Shown piece by piece: positions 1 through 4,939 of a stretch of DNA of 5,700 bases. Each line of letters begins with the position of its first letter. Position 1 is the stretch's first letter. Made by a program: the position numbers and the translations under genes. Source of the stretch: Candidatus Competibacteraceae bacterium (GTDB lineage: Bacteria; Pseudomonadota; Gammaproteobacteria; Competibacterales; Competibacteraceae); contig JAGRHK010000132.1 of NCBI GenBank assembly GCA_020444985.1, positions 1 through 5,700 on the forward strand, read 5' to 3'. Below the pieces are notes generated by a model that saw only the letters and a program-made list of their open reading frames with translations, was not told the origin of the DNA and did no database searches.

Positions 1-214
1 CCGAAACTCTGCACGAATCGATACCCGAATCGGTACCCGAAACTCTGCATGAACCGGTGCATGAATCGGTACCCGAAACTTTGCACGAATCGGTGCATGA
101 ATCAGTACCCGAAACTTTGCACGAATCGGTGCATGAATCAGTACCCGAAACTTTGCACGAATCGATACCCGAATCAGTACCCGAAACTCTGCATGAATAC
201 ACGCGAGAATACGT
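1..214 (+). repeat. 12-nt tandem repeat with 36-nt higher-order period
   Basis: Units of 12 nt run in register from 11 to 202, with a cut-off copy at 1-10 and a decayed copy at 203-214. Three unit types recur: GCAYGAATCGGT, GCATGAATCAGT and ACCCGAAACTYT. Together they make a 36-nt super-unit. Bases 83-118 and 119-154 are identical, and the exact period-36 match extends over 71-154, which implies recent expansion by slippage or unequal recombination. The block 11-46 differs from 155-190 at one base. The array continues beyond the left edge. There are no spacers, so it is not a CRISPR. Confidence 0.93.
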
Positions 215-245
215 GAACAACATGCTATTTAAACGCGCCTATTGA
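1..245 (+). CDS. 3' end of a tetrapeptide-repeat protein (HESV/PETL), partial
   Basis: This reading frame is open from the left edge and ends at TGA 243-245; the start lies outside the window. About 17 tetrapeptides of the type H/P-E-S/T-V/L/I are visible (HESV, PETL, PESV, HESI), each with a central GAA glutamate. A non-repetitive tail, HEYTREYVNNMLFKRAY, follows. I do not recognise the family. The case for coding is the pattern of differences between copies. CAC/CAT, TCG/TCA and CTG/TTG changes are all silent in this frame; non-silent changes are few (one S to P, some V to I). The product would be acidic and low-complexity, with no signal peptide or membrane span in the visible part. It converges tail-to-tail with the minus-strand operon, overlapping the last gene by 17 nt. 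The alternative is a non-coding repeat array that happens to be open. Confidence 0.5.
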   Translation, partial: ETLHESIPESVPETLHEPVHESVPETLHESVHESVPETLHESVHESVPETLHESIPESVPETLHEYTREYVNNMLFKRAY

Positions 246-750
246 CCATATCGACCATAGTCGATTTGGGCTTTTCCTTCTTTTGTTTTTGTTCCCTCAT
301 GCGCTCCAGATATTCTGGATCACACAGCATTTCGGCGACGCGCCGCCGATGCGGCGTTTCGGAAGAAATCTCCGATGGAATTTCGGGTGGATGCACTGCT
401 TCCACTGCTGAATTTGTGTCGATGGATTCTTTGCGAATTGTCTTCGATTTTGAAGCAGGTGCACGCTTAGCGGTTGCTTTTGATGCACGCCGTCGCGGTT
501 TCTTTTCCTGCCTGGAAAATTTTTCCACGTAATCGTAGATCGTCCGTAATTTACACCGGACATCCAGGGTCCGTTGCAATTCCGCAAGGACTTCTTTGTA
601 GGGCCAACCTTCATCCAACTTACGTCGAATTTCCGGCAAATGATCACGAATCTTTTGCCGATCACTGAGGCGCTTCTTGGGAGGACACACGGCAGCCTTA
701 AACGCTTCGATGCCGCTTTCGGGTACTTTGTGTGAATCATCATCCGTCAT
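229..750 (-). CDS. small predicted DNA-binding protein, intact paralogue of the IS-split gene
   Basis: The product has 173 residues if translation starts at ATG 750. The upstream TTG at 762 is also in frame, but ATG 750 is preceded by GAGG six bases away (757-760), and that site overlaps the stop codon of the upstream gene. Residues 13-76 (GIEAF...SDRQKIRDHLPEI...EVLAEL...RTIYDYV) form a helical block that looks like a helix-turn-helix domain of the kind seen in small plasmid and ICE accessory proteins. A Lys/Arg/Ala-rich linker follows (about 78-108), then a Pro/Ser/Glu stretch, and a charged C-terminus with many Lys and Glu. The block aligns without gaps to the gene split by the IS (22 of 64 identities, counted by eye). 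The gene is visibly less GC-rich than those to its right. It is the last gene of the minus-strand run. A role in regulation or partition is inferred from the ParA neighbour; I do not recognise the exact family. Confidence 0.8.
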   Translation of the reverse strand: MTDDDSHKVPESGIEAFKAAVCPPKKRLSDRQKIRDHLPEIRRKLDEGWPYKEVLAELQRTLDVRCKLRTIYDYVEKFSRQEKKPRRRASKATAKRAPASKSKTIRKESIDTNSAVEAVHPPEIPSEISSETPHRRRVAEMLCDPEYLERMREQKQKKEKPKSTMVDMVNRRV

Positions 751-758
751 GGCGCACC

Positions 759-868
759 TCAATGCAGGGTGGGGGATATTGTGGCCTCGTGAAAGTCCGC
801 CAGGATGCGATCCCGGATGGTGGACGCCAAACGAGGATGTTGCTTTCTTTCCAGTGCGAAGTAGCGAC
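759..868 (-). pseudogene. 3' part of the small DNA-binding-protein gene split by the IS
   Basis: This is the downstream fragment of the gene whose 5' part lies at 2904-2634. Joined directly to base 2634, it reads in frame: C from 2634 plus GT from 868-867 completes an Arg codon. The next residues are RYFALERKQHP and so on, and the frame ends at TGA 761-759. It adds 36 residues to the 90 encoded upstream. Tyr-92, just past the junction, aligns with Tyr-74 of the paralogue at 750-229, which supports the join. The fragment has no start of its own, so it is not translated separately. Its stop codon overlaps the ribosome-binding site of the next gene, which points to translational coupling before the insertion. 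Confidence 0.85.
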
Positions 869-902
869 TTGACATCCTCGCCGCCCTAAAGGACGGCGAT
901 TC
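869..902 (-). other. IS right end: guide GAAT, bulged hairpin, cleavage site TCAA
   Basis: On the minus strand GAAT (902-899) is followed by CGCCG (898-894), an unpaired T (893), CC, loop TTTAG, GG, and CGGCG (883-879). Then comes GAGGATG-TCAA, ending at 869. An extrahelical T in the 5' arm is a known recognition feature of IS608 TnpA hairpins. GAAT/TCAA is the known right guide and cleavage-site pair in IS608. Confidence 0.88.
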
Positions 903-910
903 CTACGGCG

Positions 911-931
911 CTCAGGCGGCAATCGCCTGAG
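911..931 (-). other. 8-bp perfect hairpin at the tnpB 3' end
   Basis: CTCAGGCG (911-918) and CGCCTGAG (924-931) pair perfectly around a 5-nt loop. The hairpin overlaps the last codons and stop of tnpB. It is probably part of the guide-RNA scaffold. It has no U-run, so a plain terminator is less likely. Confidence 0.7.
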
Positions 932-2120
932 TCGCTTCAGTGGGTTCCTGCTTCACAGAGCGACCTGACTGCACCGGCTCTCCACAGGCTAAAACGCGAT
1001 GCCCTCGCGCTAGGATATTGCTTGCGCCGACTAGATCGGCGTTGTTCTCGTAGCCGCACTTGACGCACTCAAACTTTGCCTGCGTCTGCCGGTTGTCTTT
1101 CGACACATGGCCGCAGCACGGACAGGTTTGACTGGTGTATTGCGGCGGCACGGCGACGACGAAACCGCCATTCCATGTCGTTTTGTATTCCAGTTGCCGA
1201 CGAAACTCCGCCCATCCCTGGTCGAGAATCGAACGATTCAGGCCGGACTTCTGGCGCACTTGCTTGCCGTGCTGTTCGCGGTTGCCCTTGGACGACTGGG
1301 ACAGGTTCCGTACCTGCAAATCTTCGATGACGATCATGGCGTGGTTTTGGCTGATCTGGCACGAAGCCTTATGCAGAAAGTCTTTCCGGGCATTGGCGAT
1401 GCGCGTGTGAATGCGCTGGACGTGGGCTTTCGCTTTCTTCCAGTTGTTGCTGAATTTGACTTTGCGGCTCATGGCACGCTGACAGCGCGCCAGCCGTTGC
1501 TGATACTTCTTGAAGCGGTTGAGCGGCTCAAGGTGGCTTCCGTCGCTCAGAGTGGCAAAACGGGCGATGCCCATGTCGATGCCAACCGCCTCACCTTGCG
1601 GCAAAGGCGGATCGACTTCGCGTTCGGTCTGGATGCTCACGAACCATTTACCGCACGACTGGCTGACGGTCGCGTTTTTGACTTCGCCCAGCACGTCCCG
1701 GCTGTTGCGGTAGCGAAGCCAGCCGAGTTTCGGTAGGAACACGCGACGGTTACCCTGATCGAGTGTGATGCCTTGCGGATAGCGGAAGCTGTCCGACACG
1801 CCTTTTTTCTTGAAGCGCGGGAAATCGGCGCGCTTCTCGAAGAAGTTCTTGTAGGCGCGTTCCAGATTTTTTAGCGCCTGTTGCAAAGCTTGGCTGGGCG
1901 TTTCATTCAACCAGAGCGTCTGCGGTTGCGCCTTCCATTCGGTGAGCGCCTTGCATAGAGCGGCGTAGCCGAGCTTCTTTTCTCCCGCCTCGTGCCGCTC
2001 TTGCTGCAACGCCAGTGCCTTGTTGTAGACGTGCCGACACGAACCGGCAAATCGGCGCATGAGGCGCTGTTGTTCGCCGTTGGGCTGTAGTTCGAATCGG
2101 TAGGCTTGAAGACGTTGCAT
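912..2120 (-). CDS. tnpB: TnpB, RNA-guided RuvC-type nuclease of IS200/IS605 element
   Basis: The product has 402 residues from ATG 2120; the frame is open further upstream to 2288, but that part lies antisense to tnpA. The family start MQRLQAYRFELQPNGEQQRL fits 2120. Family knowledge: TnpB is an RNA-guided DNA endonuclease, ancestral to Cas12, that cuts next to a motif matching the element's target site. Seen here: an N-terminal helical domain with FAGSCRHVYNKAL (about 24-36), RuvC-I GIDMGIA with Asp-182, RuvC-II VIEDLQV with Glu-266, a zinc finger with Cys-333, 336, 352 and 355, and RuvC-III NADLVGASN with Asp-362. The catalytic triad and finger are complete and the length is normal, so the enzyme is probably active. 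No Shine-Dalgarno sequence precedes the start. The gene reads in the same direction as the host operon, so read-through could also express it. Confidence 0.96.
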   Translation of the reverse strand: MQRLQAYRFELQPNGEQQRLMRRFAGSCRHVYNKALALQQERHEAGEKKLGYAALCKALTEWKAQPQTLWLNETPSQALQQALKNLERAYKNFFEKRADFPRFKKKGVSDSFRYPQGITLDQGNRRVFLPKLGWLRYRNSRDVLGEVKNATVSQSCGKWFVSIQTEREVDPPLPQGEAVGIDMGIARFATLSDGSHLEPLNRFKKYQQRLARCQRAMSRKVKFSNNWKKAKAHVQRIHTRIANARKDFLHKASCQISQNHAMIVIEDLQVRNLSQSSKGNREQHGKQVRQKSGLNRSILDQGWAEFRRQLEYKTTWNGGFVVAVPPQYTSQTCPCCGHVSKDNRQTQAKFECVKCGYENNADLVGASNILARGHRVLACGEPVQSGRSVKQEPTEATQAIAA

Positions 2121-2142
2121 GTCGTATAGTATAGTTTGGCCT
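2121..2142. promoter_or_regulatory. shared divergent promoter-like spacer between tnpB and tnpA
   Basis: Only 22 bases separate the two start codons. They contain gtatagtatag, which gives -10-like hexamers on both strands: TATAGT at 2130-2135 on plus and TATACT at 2133-2128 on minus. Each lies seven bases from its ATG. For tnpA, TTGAAG (2106-2111) sits 18 bases upstream as a possible -35. No ribosome-binding site is visible for either gene, which suggests leaderless or weak translation. The -35 for tnpB is poor. Confidence 0.45.
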
Positions 2143-2559
2143 ATGGAAGAAAATAACGACATTCGGCGCGGACGACACTGTGTTTTTAACATGCATGTCC
2201 ATTTGGTCTTTGTGGCAAAGTATCGGCGCAACGTATTCGACTCAGCCGCTATCGACAGGCTGCGTGAACTGTTTGCCAAGGTTTGCAACGCCTTCGAGGC
2301 GCAACTGGTCGAAATGGACGGCGAGCGCGACCATGTGCATTTGCTGGTCAGCTATCCGCCGAAAGTGCCGGTGTCCGCCTTGGTCAATAGCTTGAAAGGC
2401 GCATCCAGTCGCGTGCTGCGAAAAGAAAGGTCAGACATCGCCAAACGCTTCTACTACAAGGGCGTGCTGTGGTCGCCTTCCTACTTCGCATCCTCGTGCG
2501 GCGGCGCTCCGATCAGCATCATTCGCCAATACATTGAGCAGCAGGCAACGCCAACTTGA
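2143..2559 (+). CDS. tnpA: TnpA, Y1 HUH single-strand transposase (IS200 type)
   Basis: The product has 138 residues from ATG 2143. An upstream in-frame ATG at 2119 would add MSYSIVWP, but it overlaps the tnpB start and the putative -10, so 2143 is preferred. Family knowledge: TnpA acts as a dimer on single-stranded DNA, cutting at the ends with a tyrosine and joining the flanks without a scar, usually on the lagging-strand template. Seen here: the family start RRGRHCVFNMHVHLVFVAKY, the HUH metal-binding motif His64-Val-His66 in RDHVHLLVS, WSPSYFA (about 110-116), and the probable catalytic Tyr-130 in IIRQYIEQQ. Length is typical and no lesion is visible. It reads away from tnpB toward the left end, as in IS605 itself. 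The hairpin at the left end may also terminate its transcript. Confidence 0.95.
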   Translation: MEENNDIRRGRHCVFNMHVHLVFVAKYRRNVFDSAAIDRLRELFAKVCNAFEAQLVEMDGERDHVHLLVSYPPKVPVSALVNSLKGASSRVLRKERSDIAKRFYYKGVLWSPSYFASSCGGAPISIIRQYIEQQATPT

Positions 2560-2597
2560 CGGCAGAGAAGGTGTCCTGCGGACTCCGCGCTATCCAT

Positions 2598-2637
2598 CCC
2601 CGGCCTGAACGCCGGGGCTTTCCGCGCAAACCGGTAA
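2598..2637 (-). other. IS left end: target TTAC, guide AAAG, 7-bp hairpin
   Basis: On the minus strand target TTAC (2637-2634) is followed by the first element base at 2633. Twelve bases later comes guide AAAG (2621-2618), then CCCCGGC (2617-2611), loop GTTCAG, and GCCGGGG (2604-2598). TTAC/AAAG is the known left target and guide pair of IS608. On the plus strand the same GC-rich hairpin is followed by CTTT and could end tnpA transcription. Confidence 0.9.
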
Positions 2638-2904
2638 GGTCAACAGGGTGCTTTTGAAATCGACGAGCGGGACGAGTACGGCGTGGATCACTTGAAGTGA
2701 ATAACCGATTTCAACCGCGCACAGGATTTCCGGGAACATTTCGCGGATGATTTGCCGGTCGCTTTTTGCGGGCAGAGTCGGTCGTTGGGCCGTTCTAAAA
2801 GCCTCGATGGCGTCCTCATCGAGCGTGTAGGGAATCCCGTCGTCATTGTCCTCGTCGTCGTCAAAGCGATGGGGGTCCAACAAGCGATAAAAATCGATGT
2901 CCAT
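2634..2904 (-). pseudogene. 5' part of a small predicted DNA-binding-protein gene split by the IS
   Basis: The start is ATG 2904, with GGAAGAAGAA just upstream; a TTG at 2919 is also in frame but sits inside that purine-rich site. Ninety codons remain before the IS. As it stands the frame runs into the IS left end and stops at 2590, giving a 104-residue product with a foreign tail (PVCAESPGVQAGDG). The intact gene would have made 126 residues. The N-terminus is acidic (FDDDEDNDDG, 14-23). From residue 32 it matches the paralogue at 750-229: EAF, SDRQ-IR, PEI, then a helical segment. The IS cuts at the equivalent of the last predicted helix, so function is probably lost. The gene lies 74 nt downstream of the ParA-like gene. 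It was probably co-transcribed with ParA, perhaps as its DNA-binding partner (inference). Confidence 0.85.
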
Positions 2905-2978
2905 GCGTTCTTCTTCCAAAGTCGGCAGCGCCTGCCGGAAGGGGAAGGGAATTCCCCGATGGCCGGCCAGGCTCTCCG

Positions 2979-3866
2979 TCAGGAGGGAGCGGTTGCAGGG
3001 GTGGGTGGGCGAGAAGGGGACAACGGGACCGAGGAGGTCTCGGTCGCTTTTTGGAACCCCAACACCGACCGGGCCGGCATCAGCATTTCGTCAAAATCGA
3101 TGAGCCAGCGCTTGATCCGGCTCTGGTCGGCCACCGGGAGACGCTGTTTTGCACGGCGCGCACCGCCTGAGCGCTCACCGATGGCTTCGAGGTAGCTCAG
3201 ATCAAAGACGTCCAGCCAGGCGTAGCTGCGGGGATCCAAGGCCGGCATGTGCAGCACCTGCCCGCCGTGTTCCAGCAAGAGGCGCTTGCCCTCGCTGACT
3301 GGGAGCGAAATGCCGTCTTGGTCGCCGCCATCGAAGTTGATGAAATCGTCTGCGGCGCCGTAGGCCAGATTCTTGACGGCCAGATAATCGACGGCATCGC
3401 CGAACGATTCGATGCTGTGTTGCACCGTTCGTACCGAAGCCTTGACCAGCGTCATGACCACGACCACGGTGACGGCATAGCCGCGCGCCCGGTATTCACC
3501 AAACAAGCCGTGCGGGGCATCGCCGCCGTCCAGCACATTCCCCAGTTCCCCGACCACGCCCCCTGGAAGATCGAACAACAGGATTGGTGGATCATCGGCC
3601 AGCGCGTTGAGCAGAATATCCCGGTCGTCATCATCCCGAATATCGAAGTGCCCACAGCCTTGCGTGGGATCTTGTTTGGGAATGAGGATGCCTTTCTTAT
3701 CCCGACGCCCTTCGTATTGGAGGAGCTGACCCACCGGACCATCGGCGTCATAGGCGGCGACCGTATAGTCCTCGAAGCGCAAGGCTTCCAGCAAACCCCG
3801 GGCAAAGGTGGTTTTCCCAGCGCCCCCTTTCTGGCTACAGACGAAAATAACGCGTTTATTCATCAT
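2979..3866 (-). CDS. ParA/MinD-family P-loop ATPase (StbB/ParA-like)
   Basis: The product has 295 residues. It starts at ATG 3866, with GGAGG (3880-3876) nine bases upstream; a second ATG at 3863 is less well placed. Family knowledge: deviant Walker A ATPases of this type position plasmids, ICEs or protein complexes, usually with a DNA-binding partner. Seen here: deviant Walker A KGGAGKTT at 13-20 with signature Lys-13 and catalytic Lys-18, AAYDADG (about 37-43) as a switch-I-like strand, and Walker B ILLFDLPGG with Asp-99. The C-terminus (about 270-295) is Pro/Ser/Thr-rich and probably disordered. The N-terminus lacks the HTH of larger plasmid ParA proteins, so DNA contact may come from a partner. 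The two small paralogues just downstream are the obvious candidates. The stop is well separated from the next gene. The exact subfamily cannot be fixed by eye. Confidence 0.88.
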   Translation of the reverse strand: MMNKRVIFVCSQKGGAGKTTFARGLLEALRFEDYTVAAYDADGPVGQLLQYEGRRDKKGILIPKQDPTQGCGHFDIRDDDDRDILLNALADDPPILLFDLPGGVVGELGNVLDGGDAPHGLFGEYRARGYAVTVVVVMTLVKASVRTVQHSIESFGDAVDYLAVKNLAYGAADDFINFDGGDQDGISLPVSEGKRLLLEHGGQVLHMPALDPRSYAWLDVFDLSYLEAIGERSGGARRAKQRLPVADQSRIKRWLIDFDEMLMPARSVLGFQKATETSSVPLSPSRPPTPATAPS

Positions 3867-4005
3867 CCGACGCCCCCTCCGCTTACCAGATCCCGAATGC
3901 GGCGGCGCGACTTGGCGGGGGTGTCCGACGCGGCGGCGGCTTCCGTCTCCATCGTCGTGGCATCATCAGCCGTGGGTTCAGTACCTCCGGTTCCCCAGAA
4001 CATCG
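3863..4005 (-). other. probable out-of-frame continuation of the AcaB-like C-terminus
   Basis: Downstream of the G9 tract a frame one base ahead stays open and reads AMFWGTGGTEPTADDATT, then METEAAAASDTPAKSRRRIR, DLVSGGGVG, and a TGA at 3865-3863. Its Thr/Ala/Glu-rich composition continues the tail of the AcaB-like protein. Its stop overlaps the parA start as ATGA. With one G fewer the protein would have 347 residues instead of 309. Confidence 0.55.
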
Positions 4006-4907
4006 CCCCCCCCCAGAACCGTCGCCGTGGGTTCCGCGTTCGCATCGGCATCGGCATCGGGGGTTTCTGAAGACGGCGCTTCGGCGCTTCCACCGTCTGG
4101 GATGTCCGTAGCGCTTTGTGTCGCGCCCGTCGCTTCCGTAGTCTCGGCGGGACGGACGGTGGCTTCGACCGTTTCCGTTTCTGTCGCCTGGAGGCTCACG
4201 GTCAACGCTTCGGTGGCTTGGAGGCTGGCCGCTTCGTCGGCGGTCATCGCTTCGCTGCCTTCGGCAAGCACGGCGGCGGCGTCGGGACCGCGCCCGGTGC
4301 GCTTGACCAGCATCTCCCGGTAACCGGGCGCTTCCTGATCGTCCCGAATCCGGCGGGCTAGGCCGCGCGCCAAGCGCTCAATGACCCCAGCGGCCTTCAT
4401 GCAGTGGCGAAACAGCCGATTTTCCAGTTCCAGACGGCGGGCGGTGGGAATCTGCTGGTCCCACCACGCCTGATCCAAGTGACGGCTCATCGCCTCCAGT
4501 TCCGCGAGTAAAGTGGCATAACGCCGCACCTGCGGCGTGCGCAGGGTCAGCTCCACCCGCGTCGGTTGGGTGTAAGCAATCTTTAGATCGGGCGGCGCGG
4601 GGGCGGGCCGGCGCTTGCCGCCGTTACCGAGTTTGTTGACCTGATTCGCCTGTTCGGTCGCCAAGCGGTTCAGCCGCTCTAGCTCTTCGTGGATCGCCTC
4701 CTGAACTTGATCGATTTCGTCGGCATAACTCCGACTGGCGCGGCCTTGGAGCTGGACGATGACATCGGCCAGGAACAGGGCGGCTTCGATCCGGGCAAAC
4801 GTGCGGTTGTAGGCCTTCAAACCCAGATGGGTGGCCAACTCGACCGGTACGCAAAGGACCGGGCGGCTGTGACTCGAAACCGCAGGGTTCAGCGGTGCGT
4901 TGGGCAT
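3978..4907 (-). CDS. DUF1845/AcaB-like ICE protein (PFL_4669-type), C-terminus probably frameshifted
   Basis: The product has 309 residues from ATG 4907, chosen for GGAGG at 4920-4916, eight bases upstream. The frame is open back to 5279, but that part overlaps the upstream TraI_2-like gene antiphase. Residues 20-200 are helical, with IEAALFLADVIVQL (about 40-53), a Glu/Leu-rich coiled-coil-like segment (about 63-92), a basic Pro-rich hinge GGKRRPAPAPPD, and then QPTRVELTLRTPQVRRYATL and RLELENRLFRHC. This layout recalls the PFL_4669/DUF1845 family that includes AcaB, a transcription activator of conjugation genes in IncC plasmids; assignment is by pattern memory only. From about 205 on the protein is low-complexity (Ala, Thr, Glu, Asp; SLQATE twice). 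A G9 run at 4014-4006 precedes the last few codons. It may be a real or programmed frameshift that removes the native tail. Confidence 0.6.
   Translation of the reverse strand: MPNAPLNPAVSSHSRPVLCVPVELATHLGLKAYNRTFARIEAALFLADVIVQLQGRASRSYADEIDQVQEAIHEELERLNRLATEQANQVNKLGNGGKRRPAPAPPDLKIAYTQPTRVELTLRTPQVRRYATLLAELEAMSRHLDQAWWDQQIPTARRLELENRLFRHCMKAAGVIERLARGLARRIRDDQEAPGYREMLVKRTGRGPDAAAVLAEGSEAMTADEAASLQATEALTVSLQATETETVEATVRPAETTEATGATQSATDIPDGGSAEAPSSETPDADADANAEPTATVLGGGDVLGNRRY
4006..4014 (-). other. G9 homopolymer, candidate frameshift or slippage site
   Basis: Nine consecutive C on plus (G on minus) lie in the 3' end of the AcaB-like gene. The present frame stops 26 bases after the run. 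Removing one G opens a frame that continues to an ATGA overlap with the parA start. Long G runs mutate and slip readily and are also a common assembly error. Confidence 0.9.
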
Positions 4908-4915
4908 GGACGTTT

Positions 4916-4920
4916 CCTCC
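4916..4920 (-). promoter_or_regulatory. ribosome-binding site setting the AcaB-like start
   Basis: GGAGG lies eight bases before ATG 4907, in the 32-nt gap after the TraI_2-like gene. It selects 4907 over the longer open frame that extends to 5279. Confidence 0.85.
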
Positions 4921-4939
4921 GTGGGGGTTGAAAGGGAAT

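Larger units (their letters stand above)
853..1000 (-). ncRNA. predicted TnpB guide RNA (omega/reRNA)
   Basis: In this family the guide RNA covers the 3' part of tnpB plus the right end, and its 3' guide is read from DNA just beyond the element. The right end has a perfect hairpin at 911-931, overlapping the tnpB stop, and the bulged hairpin at 879-898. The transcript would then run out at 869 into guide gtcgctacttcgcact (868-853), which belongs to the 3' part of the interrupted gene. The 5' limit of the RNA is a guess, and no promoter for it was identified. Confidence 0.5.
869..2633 (-). mobile_element. IS200/IS605-family insertion sequence, complete, 1765 bp
   Basis: The element carries divergent tnpA (plus) and tnpB (minus); the transposing top strand is the minus strand. 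On that strand the left end directly follows target TTAC (2637-2634). It has the left guide AAAG (2621-2618) at the foot of a 7-bp hairpin. The right end has guide GAAT (902-899) at the foot of a bulged hairpin and finishes in cleavage site TCAA (872-869). These four tetranucleotides are the same as those established for IS608. There are no terminal inverted repeats and no target duplication, as expected for a Y1 element. Deleting 869-2633 restores an open host gene, which confirms both ends independently. Both genes look intact, so the copy may be autonomous. Confidence 0.93.

Noticed and set aside
1..214. CRISPR array
   Set aside because: The 36-nt repeats abut with no unique spacers and break down into 12-nt units.
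306..318. Perfect palindrome ccagatattctgg as an operator
   Set aside because: It lies inside the coding part of the 173-residue gene with no partner site; chance is sufficient.
1107..1736. 209-codon plus-strand open frame
   Set aside because: It is antisense to tnpB, whose full RuvC triad and zinc finger prove the minus strand.
2119..2142. Upstream ATG start for tnpA
   Set aside because: It overlaps the tnpB start and the likely -10 element, and adds residues not typical of the family.
2121..2288. N-terminal extension of the tnpB frame
   Set aside because: The added residues lie antisense to tnpA; the family start MQRLQAYRFEL begins at 2120.
2590..2633. Read-through tail of the split gene as a real C-terminus
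   Set aside because: These codons are the IS left-end hairpin read in frame, and precise excision restores a better, paralogue-like continuation.
2905..2978. Short palindromes (gggaattccc, ggccggcc) as a terminator after parA
   Set aside because: There is no stable stem followed by a U-run, and the next gene appears to belong to the same operon.
3249..4070. 273-codon plus-strand open frame
   Set aside because: It is the antisense of the ParA-like gene, whose Walker motifs and ribosome-binding site are clear. The plus frame has no recognisable domain.
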